A stretch of DNA of 64,000 nt, taken from contig NZ_JPOJ01000001.1 of assembly GCF_000733855.1 (NCBI RefSeq), positions 992,001-1,056,000 of the forward strand, in the 5' to 3' direction. Shown here piece by piece: positions 17,738 to 26,858 of this stretch. The stretch is from Methylomicrobium agile (GTDB taxonomy: Bacteria; Pseudomonadota; Gammaproteobacteria; Methylococcales; Methylomonadaceae). The notes beneath the pieces were generated by a model. It was not told the DNA's origin, ran no database searches, and worked only from the letters and a program-made list of their open reading frames with translations. Made by a program: the position numbers and the translations under genes. Each line of letters starts with the position of its first letter. Within the stretch, counting starts at the first letter, position 1.

Positions 17738-18481
17738 TTAGGTGGCTTGGGTAAATGCGGTGCTGCCGAACCATTTACCGAAGAAGTGCCACAAGAAGTA
17801 GATGATGATACTCACGAAACCAGAGAAGAATGCAGATACTGGAGCAACGTCCTTACCGAAAGTTCTCAGAGTACCTTTTTCAACCATCCGGATATATTCT
17901 GGAGTACCGGTTCTTACATAGTGGTAACCTTGCAAGTCAGCCAGGGTCATTACCATGCCGTTGTATTCAACTGGCACGTGCAATGGAGCGATGACCGGCC
18001 AGTTGCCAGGATAGAACAACAGGCCATAAGCCAAGCCGCCCAGAACCGCAGTCAACTGCATGCTGTTAGACAGCATCAGAATTACGTCCAGAACGATTGC
18101 GCCTGGAACGAATTGTGATGGGAACACGAAGTTAACTGGGAAGTAAGTCCATCCCCAGAAGTTGAAATATCTGTTAACCCATTCGCCGAACAGCAGGCCC
18201 AGAACAGCCAGCATTGCGCCGAATGGCAGACGCCAACGATACCACACAACTGCTTGAACAGCGGCTGGGAAAGTAATACCAACGATTGGCAATACGGTTA
18301 CCCACAGACGACGGTCTTTCCAATCGGTCCAGAAGTCCCAGTCACCACCCGTCAACATGAAGTGAACGTGATAGCCACCGAGAATAATGAAGAACAAAGT
18401 AAAGCAAATTAACCAGTCAAACGTGCGTGAAACTTTGACAGCTTCGGCACGTGAACGTACAGCTGATTGAGATGCGCTCAT
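17738..18481 (-). CDS. pmoA: Particulate methane monooxygenase subunit A (PmoA)
   Basis: A 247-residue membrane protein with seven predicted helices. It begins MSASQSAVRSRAEAVKVSRT and contains the GGDWDFWTDWKDRR region used by the standard diagnostic primers for methanotrophs. Other family segments include FGEWVNRYFNFWGWTYFP (102-119) and VEYNGMVMTLADLQGYHYVRTGTPEY. Sequence and length are of the type I gammaproteobacterial class, not ammonia monooxygenase. The ribosome binding site is TAGGAGGT. It lies between pmoC and pmoB with spacings of about 120 bases on each side, as usual for this operon. Confidence 0.99.
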   Translation of the reverse strand: MSASQSAVRSRAEAVKVSRTFDWLICFTLFFIILGGYHVHFMLTGGDWDFWTDWKDRRLWVTVLPIVGITFPAAVQAVVWYRWRLPFGAMLAVLGLLFGEWVNRYFNFWGWTYFPVNFVFPSQFVPGAIVLDVILMLSNSMQLTAVLGGLAYGLLFYPGNWPVIAPLHVPVEYNGMVMTLADLQGYHYVRTGTPEYIRMVEKGTLRTFGKDVAPVSAFFSGFVSIIIYFLWHFFGKWFGSTAFTQAT

Positions 18482-18603
18482 TAGCTTACCTCCTAAAGGG
18501 TTTAAAATTATTTTTATACTATCTTTCTCTATGCCGTTTCGCCTATTGGAACTTGAGCGAAACGGCCAGGAGATAGTTATTTTACAGGCTACAGCTTAAA
18601 GAA

Positions 18604-19356
18604 TTAAGCCAAGTCTTTTTTCAGCAATTTCGCAAGTGCTTGAACTTCGATGCTCAGAACACCCAATGCACCCAGAGCCGCCCATCCGAAGAATACGAAG
18701 CCATAGTGCAGAGGAGCAACGAACAACTCTTCCATAAACCAGAAAGTGTGACCCCACTCGTTCAAACCAACATTTGGCAGAATCATGAATGGGCCGACAA
18801 CAGATACCATATATTGAATGGAGAAACCATTCGCATAAGTAGGCAGTCTGGTTTTTGCATACAGCAAGGAAGCGCCACCGGTGATGATGTAGATTGGGTA
18901 GCTCAAATAGAATTCGATGATATGGCTTGGAGTGAAGTCAGTATCACGAACGATCGTTTGATGCCACGTGCCATCTTGTTCGGTGAAGTAGCTAGCGCCA
19001 AAGTAAATTGCAGTCGCGTAGCAGCACAGCCAGATCCAGTGAGTAAAGTGTCTTCTCAGTTCTTCTCTTGGAGTGATAGACATGACTTTACGGTCACGGG
19101 TTTTCCAGATGTAGCCCCACAGAATACCTGCGGTTGATACTTCCAGTACGAACTCGATGTACAGGAAATTCATCCAGTAGGTTTCGAATTCTGGTGCGAA
19201 AGAGTCAAGACCGGCGGACCAGCCATAAACACCTTCGTACCAACGAACCCAAGCATAGAATACGTTGTACAACGCGATGCCCAGGAACAGATTTCTTTTA
19301 TTTAACAGCGGTGCTTCCGCAGCATCAGCTTTCACTGATTCAGTTGTAGCTGCCAT
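18604..19356 (-). CDS. pmoC: Particulate methane monooxygenase subunit C (PmoC)
   Basis: A 250-residue membrane subunit. Residues Asp128, His132 and His145 match the CuC ligands Asp156, His160 and His173 of M. capsulatus with a constant offset of 28. Asn199, His203 and His217 match the CuD ligands Asn227, His231 and His245. The GLNEWGHTFWFMEELFVAP segment is intact. A TAGGAGGT ribosome binding site precedes the ATG. It is the first gene of the operon, with a promoter about 120-150 bases upstream. A sequence-divergent second copy elsewhere in the genome is common in this group but cannot be judged here. Confidence 0.98.
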   Translation of the reverse strand: MAATTESVKADAAEAPLLNKRNLFLGIALYNVFYAWVRWYEGVYGWSAGLDSFAPEFETYWMNFLYIEFVLEVSTAGILWGYIWKTRDRKVMSITPREELRRHFTHWIWLCCYATAIYFGASYFTEQDGTWHQTIVRDTDFTPSHIIEFYLSYPIYIITGGASLLYAKTRLPTYANGFSIQYMVSVVGPFMILPNVGLNEWGHTFWFMEELFVAPLHYGFVFFGWAALGALGVLSIEVQALAKLLKKDLA

Positions 19357-19478
19357 TTCTACCTCCTAAAAATTTAACAATCCCCAGCTATTTGGCTGGG
19401 AGTTTCTTGTTCAACTCCATTTCCACATTCACTGGCTTTTGGCCAGGAACCGCACCGAGTCCAGTTTGGTGAGCGGTC

Positions 19479-19506
19479 AGTTTACCAGCTCGAAGCACCT
19501 TGTCAA
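19479..19506 (-). promoter_or_regulatory. Candidate sigma-70 promoter of pmoCAB
   Basis: Read on the minus strand: TTGACA (19501-19506), 16 bases, then TAAACT (19479-19484). It would give a leader of about 110 bases before pmoC. AT-rich DNA with TTTTTTTGACG lies just upstream of the -35 box. No operator is recognised. Confidence 0.6.
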
Positions 19507-19631
19507 GACAAAAAATATTTTCGTCAAAAAAATCGCTCAGCACTCAAACAGGCCGGTATACTAGCGTACGATTAATGTATTGATTTCTGATACAATTGTG
19601 ATGATAAAACTAACCATTGGCGCTTTCATTC

Positions 19632-20081
19632 ATGAACAATTTTTTTAAAAAACATCCTTTTCTTCTACTCGTGGGCGGTCTTGGCTTATTGATTGTATTT
19701 CAAAGAGAAGCGGTCATGCCTCTCGTAACCGAAGTTATCAAGTCCGATGCCTTTTTAGTCGACAGCAAAGACCAAGGCAGCCAGCTTCCCATCTCCACGG
19801 AGATGACGGCGATTGCATTCAACGATTGCAATAATTACATCAAGTCGGAACTCGATTCCGATATTTCCGTAACATTCACGAACAAGCCGGTCAAAGCTTG
19901 GAGCTTGGGCAATTACCAATTTCTGATTAACGCCGACATCAATATCACTGACGAATCCGGCAACATGACCACGAAAAGATATGTTTGCCGAATCACTTAT
20001 GACAAGGGAGACGACCAGGAAGGCGTCCTCGATTTTGACAACTGGACGATGGTAGGCGTCTCCGGCATTGATGAGATCTAG
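19632..20081 (+). CDS. Membrane-anchored protein of unknown function (149 aa)
   Basis: Residues 1-8 are basic and about 10-28 form one hydrophobic helix (FLLLVGGLGLLIVFQ), giving an N-terminal anchor or uncleaved signal. The remainder is a mixed, slightly acidic periplasmic domain with two cysteines (near 72 and 124). I do not recognise the family. The ATG at 19632 is preferred over an in-frame TTG at 19617. It is divergent from pmoC, and the promoter regions are shared within about 270 bases, but nothing shows a functional link to methane oxidation. Confidence 0.65.
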   Translation: MNNFFKKHPFLLLVGGLGLLIVFQREAVMPLVTEVIKSDAFLVDSKDQGSQLPISTEMTAIAFNDCNNYIKSELDSDISVTFTNKPVKAWSLGNYQFLINADINITDESGNMTTKRYVCRITYDKGDDQEGVLDFDNWTMVGVSGIDEI

Positions 20082-20247
20082 CGGAACAGCCATTCATGTT
20101 TTTTAGCGGCGGTTGCCGATTGAATCGGCAATTGGCTGTATGGGCTGCCGCCCGGAGCCGGTCCAGCTACCGGGCGTAAAAAGAAACGAATGCCGGTCAA
20201 TTGAGCCCCAGGGAAGGCGGCTCAACTAGCCATCCCCATAGACTCCT

Positions 20248-20862
20248 TTACGGCTTATCGCCGAACTCCCGCTTCGTCCGATTCAGCCTGTAAGTCTTTA
20301 TCAAAGCCCAAAAAGCCCAGAAATCATACAGCGCATGGATCACTACCGGCGTGAGCAGATTCCGCTCCACCCCGTAATCCATCGACAAACTCAAATAGAT
20401 CCCTATCAAAAACGCGAGAAAGGTATAAAGCGGCGTAACCGCGTGCGCCAGGCCGAACAGAACGTTGCAACCGACCAAACCCGCACGCATTCCCAAAACA
20501 GCCTCCAGCCACGGCTGAATCAGACCCCGGAAAAGAATTTCCTCCGACAATCCCGCTATCGCGGCGAGCATCAGCAAATCGGCCCAGTGCCGCCGATGCA
20601 GGCTGGGACCCAGCGTTTCGAGCAATAACCGTCTGATTTTCTGAAACGCCTCTTGCTGCCGCAGTTCCGCCAGATGAAACAACACGATCATCGGCGCCGT
20701 GCCGATAATTCCGTATAAAATCGCGGCCTCGGAGAAAAACAGCTTTGCAAACGGGTTGATGCCCGCTATCCCACCCAGGATGAGAGCGACCAGGATCAGC
20801 GAGGCCTCGAAACAGCAGGCCTTGAGAAAAAAATCCCGAGATTTGAAAGTGGATTGATTCAT
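20248..20862 (-). CDS. CPBP family intramembrane protease
   Basis: A hydrophobic protein of about 204 residues with several membrane helices. The CPBP (Abi/Rce1-type) motifs are visible: SEEILFRGLIQPWL with the catalytic Glu-Glu and Arg, FGLAHAV with the second-motif histidine, and HALYDFWAFW with the third. Such proteins are membrane-embedded metal-dependent proteases; bacterial substrates are mostly unknown. The start is uncertain: ATG 20862 has no clear ribosome binding site, and a TTG at 20892 is the only in-frame alternative. A decayed relative of the same family lies at 26081. Confidence 0.85.
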   Translation of the reverse strand: MNQSTFKSRDFFLKACCFEASLILVALILGGIAGINPFAKLFFSEAAILYGIIGTAPMIVLFHLAELRQQEAFQKIRRLLLETLGPSLHRRHWADLLMLAAIAGLSEEILFRGLIQPWLEAVLGMRAGLVGCNVLFGLAHAVTPLYTFLAFLIGIYLSLSMDYGVERNLLTPVVIHALYDFWAFWALIKTYRLNRTKREFGDKP

Positions 20863-20972
20863 CGAGGGAGAGAAGGAATAATAGTGTGACAACTCCCCGT
20901 TATGGCTTGCTGCAAACCCGCACGGCCGGACCGTAAACTTCGCTGCATACGTTTCGTATCCTTACTTTAAAC

Positions 20973-21227
20973 ATGCACTGTTTTATTTATAAAAGCCTCC
21001 AAAAACAAGACCTTTATTTATTTCTCCGAAACCAGGACGATTTCTCCTGCCTGCCGGAAGCCTTAAAGGCCTCTCTGGGCAGAATGGAATTCGTTTTCAG
21101 CCTCGAAGTCACGCCGGAACGGAAACTTGCAAGCGCCGATCCGGTTTCGGTGATCAACAATTTAAATGAGCGGGGCTATTTCCTGCAATTGCCGCCCGTG
21201 CTGACCAAGCCCGCAACTTTACAATGA
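20973..21227 (+). CDS. YcgL domain protein
   Basis: An 84-residue protein starting MHCFIYKSLQKQDLYLFL and continuing with DDFSCLPEALKASLGRMEFVFSLEV split over residues 22-50. This is the characteristic pattern of the YcgL family (UPF0745) of small gammaproteobacterial proteins. Function is not established in the family. It is convergent with dcd, with only seven bases between the two stop codons. Length is slightly below the usual 90-100 residues. Confidence 0.88.
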   Translation: MHCFIYKSLQKQDLYLFLRNQDDFSCLPEALKASLGRMEFVFSLEVTPERKLASADPVSVINNLNERGYFLQLPPVLTKPATLQ

Positions 21228-21234
21228 CCACCTG

Positions 21235-21801
21235 TCACGCGCGCGGCAGAGTCACTCCGATTTGCCCCTGGTATTTGCCGCCGCGGTCTTTATAAGACGT
21301 TTCGCAAACCTCGTCGCTGCCGAAAAACAGCATCTGCGCGACACCTTCATTCGCGTAGATTTTCGCAGGCAGATTCGTCGTATTCGAAAACTCCAGCGTC
21401 ACATGCCCTTCCCATTCGGGTTCGAGCGGCGTCACATTCACGATAATCCCGCAACGCGCATAAGTCGATTTGCCCAGGCAAACCGTCAGCACATCCCGCG
21501 GAATACGGAAATACTCCACCGTCCGCGCCAGGGCAAACGAATTCGGCGGAATGATGCAAACATCGGACTTCACGTCGACGAAACTGTTCGAATCGAAATC
21601 CTTCGGATCGACGATCGCGGAATTGATATTGGTGAATATCTTGAACTCGTCCGAACAGCGCACATCGTAACCGTAGCTCGACGTCCCGAACGAGATGACC
21701 CGCCCCTTTTCGGAATCTCTGACTTGGCCGCTTTCAAACGGCGTAATCATGCCGTATTCGGCCGCCATGCGGCGAATCCATTTATCCGATTTAATGCTCA
21801 T
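21235..21801 (-). CDS. dcd: dCTP deaminase
   Basis: A 188-residue cytosolic enzyme that deaminates dCTP to dUTP, feeding thymidylate synthesis. Family motifs are present: [12 protein letters not shown] (37-48), the nucleotide-binding [10 protein letters not shown] near 109-118 and the active-site region [17 protein letters not shown] (123-139). The C-terminal YQGQ segment closes over the substrate. Length is normal for the Gram-negative monofunctional type. It lies 66 bases downstream of mtnC on the same strand and may be transcribed with the mtn genes, though there is no metabolic reason for this. Confidence 0.97.
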   Translation of the reverse strand: MSIKSDKWIRRMAAEYGMITPFESGQVRDSEKGRVISFGTSSYGYDVRCSDEFKIFTNINSAIVDPKDFDSNSFVDVKSDVCIIPPNSFALARTVEYFRIPRDVLTVCLGKSTYARCGIIVNVTPLEPEWEGHVTLEFSNTTNLPAKIYANEGVAQMLFFGSDEVCETSYKDRGGKYQGQIGVTLPRA

Positions 21802-21867
21802 CGCAGTTTTAAAACCTTAAATAAAGATACAAACATAAAGGGCGCATTGTAACAAATAACCCTAAAA

Positions 21868-22560
21868 TCACCGATCGTTTGAAAAAACGATCTCGATCTG
21901 ATCGAAATCCTGCGCCTGGCGATGCTCCGCATCGGAATCCGGTTTGCCATCGCGGACCAGCCAGACGGTGTGGAATCCGGCCTGCCTCGCCGCATCGAGC
22001 TCTTCTTTGATATCGGACAAAAACAGCAAAGACTCGGGCAACAGCCGCAGCTCGTCCGCAATGCGCCGGTACGAATCGACCTCCCGCTTGCCGCCGATCC
22101 GGGTGTCGAAATAGCCCGAAAACCAGGGCGTCAAATCGCCGTAATCCGTATGCGAGAACAGCAGTTTTTGTGCATGCACCGAACCCGAAGAATAAATGTA
22201 AAGGCCCAGCCCGCAAGCCTTCCACGCCTTCAGATTTCTTTCGGCATCTTCATAAATATGACCGGCGAAGGCGCCTTTCCGGTAGCCTTCTTCCCAAATC
22301 AGCCCCTGCAGCGCCTTCAGCGGCGTGATTTTCTTATCCTGATCGATCCATTCGATCAATTGCGCGATTGTCTGCCCGAGGTCCAACTCTTTTCCTGCCT
22401 CCCAGGAAACATCGCGCAGTAATTGCCGCACTTCGGGATCGTCCGCATGATCCCGCACAAACTCGGCAATATGGACCCGCGCATAGGGAAACAGCACGTC
22501 TTTAACGAAAGACAGCGACGACGTCGTGCCCTCGATATCGGTAACGATCGCTTTGATCAT
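21868..22560 (-). CDS. mtnC: Enolase-phosphatase E1 (MtnC)
   Basis: A 230-residue HAD-superfamily enzyme of methionine salvage. It enolises and dephosphorylates 2,3-diketo-5-methylthiopentyl-1-phosphate to the acireductone. The start reads MIKAIVTDIEGTTSSLSFV, in which the usual DxD of HAD phosphatases is DIE as normal for E1. IYSSGSVHAQKLLFSH is motif II and the FLSDIKEELDAARQAG region is motif IV. Its ATG overlaps the mtnD stop by four bases, and the ATG is fixed by the conserved MIKAI start. Frames open further upstream but only inside mtnD. Confidence 0.96.
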   Translation of the reverse strand: MIKAIVTDIEGTTSSLSFVKDVLFPYARVHIAEFVRDHADDPEVRQLLRDVSWEAGKELDLGQTIAQLIEWIDQDKKITPLKALQGLIWEEGYRKGAFAGHIYEDAERNLKAWKACGLGLYIYSSGSVHAQKLLFSHTDYGDLTPWFSGYFDTRIGGKREVDSYRRIADELRLLPESLLFLSDIKEELDAARQAGFHTVWLVRDGKPDSDAEHRQAQDFDQIEIVFSNDR

Positions 22561-23117
22561 GATAAAGCGGCAACGTATTGATCGAAAGTCGGAAACGATC
22601 GGGCAATGTCGCTGCCGGTAAACGTGGCCACCCAGCCTTCCGGCGTAGTGAATAGCCGGATACATTTGAAACAGGGATTCTCCCCCATATCAAACCAATG
22701 CGTCGTGTTGGCCGGCACGCTAATCAAATCGCCTTTTTCGCAAAGTATTGCATAGACCTTATCACCGGCATGCAGATAAAACAGCCCTTTGCCGTCCACA
22801 AAAAATCGGACCTCGAAATCTTCATGAATATGCTCGGCCAGAAATTTTTCCCGAAACGCCGCCTTTTGCGGATGATCGGGCTGTAGGCTGACCACATCGG
22901 CGGACTGGAAGCCGTACTGCAGCATCAGCCGCTCGACCGAATCCCGGTAGGCTTCGATGACGGTTTCCTGATCGGCATCGTCCGCCAGTACACGGTTCGC
23001 GGTCCAGCGCTCGAACTGCACGCCGATCCGGCTCAACTCGGCCGCAATATCGGAATAGTCGGTGTACAAGGCTCCCGATTGCGGCTGATTATCGGGATAA
23101 ACGGTTAATGCGCTCAT
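22557..23117 (-). CDS. mtnD: Acireductone dioxygenase (MtnD)
   Basis: A 186-residue cupin. The metal ligands are visible in HIHEDFEVRFFV (His, His, Glu) and in NTTHWFDMG (third His). It oxidises the acireductone from MtnC to 2-keto-4-methylthiobutyrate (iron form) or off-pathway products (nickel form). It overlaps mtnB by four bases upstream and mtnC by four bases downstream, so the three genes are translationally coupled in the order B-D-C. Length is normal. Confidence 0.96.
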   Translation of the reverse strand: MSALTVYPDNQPQSGALYTDYSDIAAELSRIGVQFERWTANRVLADDADQETVIEAYRDSVERLMLQYGFQSADVVSLQPDHPQKAAFREKFLAEHIHEDFEVRFFVDGKGLFYLHAGDKVYAILCEKGDLISVPANTTHWFDMGENPCFKCIRLFTTPEGWVATFTGSDIARSFPTFDQYVAALS

Positions 23118-23734
23118 GATCTGTTCGCTCCGTGCAGGCGTAATTCACAATCAAACAAATAATCGAGGGCTTCAAGATGCCGTAAGGTTTCGTCGATCGA
23201 CTCCCCCCAGGTATAAACCCCATGCCCGGCAATCACGTAGCCGTAACAGTCCCGATGCCGGTCCAGGTAGCGTTCGGCTTCCACGGCAAGGCGCGGAATA
23301 TCCTGGTCATTGGCAAAGACCGGTATGACCAGACGGGCTTCGTGAGTGCCAATTCCTCTGAAAGCCTTCAGCAGTTCATAATTTTCGAGCACGATCTCGC
23401 TCTTGAAAATTCTGGAAACCAGTACCGAATGCATCGTATGCGGATGCAATACGCAATTGACGGCGGGAAAACGCTTATACAGGGAAGTATGCAGCAGAGT
23501 TTCCGCGGACGGTTTTTTGCCGTCGAGCGGATTGGCGTCCGCATCGATCAGCATGATGTCCTCGATTTGCAGGCGGCCTTTGTGCTTGCCCGAAACGGTG
23601 ATTGCAATCGTGCCGTCCGGCAGCCGAACCGAAAAATTGCCGCTGGTTGCCGGAACCCAGCCTTTGCCGTCGATAAACCGCCCCGCTTCGCAAAGATCGG
23701 CGGCGGCGTTCAAAAATGCTTCGCTGTATTTCAT
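23114..23734 (-). CDS. mtnB: Methylthioribulose-1-phosphate dehydratase (MtnB)
   Basis: A 206-residue class II aldolase-fold enzyme. Key parts are VPATSGNFSVRL (27-38), VSGKHKG, the zinc-binding HPHTMHS and the AGHGVYTWG segment. It dehydrates 5-methylthioribulose-1-phosphate in the salvage of methylthioadenosine from polyamine synthesis. It is the first gene of the coupled mtnBDC unit. The isomerase MtnA and the phosphorylase or nucleosidase/kinase that make its substrate are not encoded in this window. It diverges from the adaptor gene at 23883, with about 150 bases between. Confidence 0.95.
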   Translation of the reverse strand: MKYSEAFLNAAADLCEAGRFIDGKGWVPATSGNFSVRLPDGTIAITVSGKHKGRLQIEDIMLIDADANPLDGKKPSAETLLHTSLYKRFPAVNCVLHPHTMHSVLVSRIFKSEIVLENYELLKAFRGIGTHEARLVIPVFANDQDIPRLAVEAERYLDRHRDCYGYVIAGHGVYTWGESIDETLRHLEALDYLFDCELRLHGANRS

Positions 23735-23882
23735 GAAATCATGATAAAAAATGCCTGTCGGCGTATTCGGACAAGATTATAAGTTGAGATCGCTAAAGAA
23801 TGTAAACTTAATAGCGTAAAATAGCCGCGCCGGCAGACTTGCAGCCTTTTCTCTCTTGTCTCGTCATCCCACTGAAGCTTCG

Positions 23883-25015
23883 ATGCGCAAAAAAACGCTG
23901 ACCACTTTGGCAATCCTCGCCATCGCCTTCGCGCTGGCAGTCTATTATAAACGCCCCGAGCCGGTGGAGGTGAAAATCGTCAGCATTGAAGAGGGCGAAG
24001 TCCGGTCCACCGTTTCCAATACCCGCGTCGGTACCGTCAAAGCCTGCCGGCGCGCCTATCTGGCGCCGGCAGCCGGCGGCCAGGTTGCCCAACTGAATGT
24101 CAAGGAAGGCGATAAAGTCCGGAAAAACGAATTATTGATGGAAGTCTGGAACCATGATCTGAAAGCGCAACTCGCGCTGCAGGAAGCGCAAATACGCGCG
24201 AACCATGCCGCCGCCGAACAGGCCTGCCAGTTGAAAGGCGGCGCGATCCGGGAAGCCGAGCGCATTTCCCGCCTGCAAAAGTACAACCACATCGTTTCGG
24301 AAGAGCAGGTCGACACGAAAGTCACCAACGCCAAGGCCCAAAGCGCCGCCTGCCTTTCGGCCAAAGCGGCCGTCGATGTCAGCCAGGCCAGCCGGGATGC
24401 GGCCAAGGCCGCCATCGAACGGACCTATGTCGAGGCGCCGTTCGACGGCACGGTCGCTGAAATCAACGTCGAACTCGGCGAATATGTGACGCCTTCGCCG
24501 CCCGGCATCCCCACTCTCCCCGCCATCGATCTGCTCGACGTCAGTTGTCTGTACGTGTCCGCGCCGATCGACGAAGTCGATGCCCCGCAAATCAAGACCG
24601 GCATGACGGCCTATGTATCGCTGGATGCCTTTCCCGGCAGGCGCTCGCTGGGCACCGTCTCGCGCATCGCCCCCTATGTGCTGGAAAAGGAAAAACAGGC
24701 GCGCACGGTCGAAGTCGAGGTCAAGCTGACCGATCCGAAAGACTTGCAGGAATTGCTGCCCGGCTACAGCGCCGATATCGAAGTCTTGTTGGCCGGCAAG
24801 CCGAAGGCGTTGCGCGTACCCGCCGAAGCGGTGATCGAAAATCATAAAGTCCTTTTGCTGAATGAAAACGGCGTGCTGGTAGAACGCACGTTCAAACCCG
24901 GCCTCGCCAACTGGAATTATGTCGAGGTGCTGGAAGGCCTCAAGCCCGGCGACAAGGTCGTGCTGTCGGTCGGCCAGGAGGGCGTGACCGCAGGCGCGCG
25001 GGCACAGGCAAAACC

Positions 25016-25019
<4 letters not shown>
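23883..25019 (+). CDS. HlyD/MacA-type periplasmic adaptor protein
   Basis: A 378-residue membrane-fusion protein. An N-terminal anchor helix (about 6-22) is followed by a first half-lipoyl segment (AYLAPAAGGQVAQLNVKEGDKVRKNELLMEVWN). A coiled-coil hairpin rich in Ala and Gln spans about 95-170, followed by the second lipoyl half (YVEAPFDGTVAEINVELGEYV) and beta-barrel and proximal domains. Its last codons overlap the ABC ATPase gene (GTGA), so the two are translated together. This arrangement is that of MacA-MacB-type exporters, but no permease gene follows. The ATG at 23883 is chosen over an in-frame TTG at 23856. Confidence 0.9.
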
Positions 25020-25717
<698 letters not shown>

Positions 25718-26080
25718 CCTCCGCCCAGTCCTGAAACCCTGCCGCCCGCCCGGATGATGGATGCTTCTTCTTTTCCTGACGTCCATCCATTCGCCTCGGC
25801 GAAAACTCAGCCTCTTTGCAAACCGATGTTTCACCTCTCGCCCTACCCGCCCGGCCTATAGCTCGGCACCTGCTGGATTTCCGGGCAAAACCCTCCTTAT
25901 CTTACTAATTTATATGGTTTTCTAAGGCTGGAAATTATCCGGAAGCTCGGGTAAATTATCGCCGGTCATTCCTTGACCGGGGTTATTTGTTGTAACTCGG
26001 CTGTATCGACCCGTGAATGCGCACGGCAAATTCAATTGATGGCGCCTTCATAATCAATATCCTGACTTACGAGAAATAAA
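25718..26080. other. Gene-free gap after the ABC ATPase
   Basis: About 360 bases where the missing permease gene would be expected. No frame here resembles an FtsX-type permease, and I see no repeat or RNA gene. Confidence 0.45.
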
Positions 26081-26687
26081 ATGAAAAAATAATTTTATTC
26101 GCGGCGGTTTCCGAAATCCTGTATCTCGCCTTTTCTTTTTCCCTATCGCAAACTTACGGACACTGGTCCATTCCGGGAGAACTGATTCGGACCAAAAGGA
26201 AACGTTAACGCCGCCTTTCGCCGCGGCAATCCAATTATTCTTTTTATTTGCGATCGTTTATACCAATACAGAAAATGAAACCGCGCTCTGGCAACTCGTC
26301 TTCTTTATTTCGGGCCTTGCGGCCGGCCTGAGAGAAGAGCTGTTTTACCGGGGCATGATCCAGAAAACCCTGCAGATGAAATACGGCTACACGCTTTCGC
26401 ATCTGCAATACCTCTACCAAGGCCAGTTCCGGGAACTGGCGCTGATCGCCTTCGCCGGGATCATCTTCGGCAGTATTTTCATTCATACGGACAGCGTGCT
26501 GTTCGCCGGACTCGTTCACGGCCTCTATGATGCGATATTGTCGGCCAATCTCGTCCCGTTCAGATTGAGCTATAACGCCTCGCTGCCCATCCTGTTTTTA
26601 ATCACGACGCTGTTCCTGATGCTGTATGCTTTCAAACGCGCTTCCGTACCTTACAACGAAGATCAGGACGGCTTCAGCCTGTCTTAG
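26081..26687 (+). pseudogene. Decayed CPBP intramembrane protease gene (two frameshifts)
   Basis: From the ATG at 26081 the frame stops after three codons because the following A-run has six rather than seven residues. One base further, the frame continues sensibly (IILFAAVSEILYLAF, then SFSLSQTYGHWSIPGE) to about 26190. A second shift leads to the frame reading FISGLAAGLREELFYRGMIQ and on to a HGLYDAILSANLV segment and stop at 26687. The EE and R of CPBP motif 1 and the last His are visible. Reassembled, the protein would be about 200 residues. The final 110 codons remain open from ATG 26355. Confidence 0.8.
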
Positions 26688-26858
26688 CGGCTCTTTTCGA
26701 AGCAGGGGTGACCGACGGTTAGCGCCTGCCTTCCCTACAGCGGACGGCAGACGGGCTTTGGTCAGATCGCCCTGCTTTTTTGTCCGATAAGCCAGTAAAT
26801 CCCTTCCGTCTCAGCCCACTCTAGGTTTCGCATGACACCGGTGAATACATCCGAAAAA

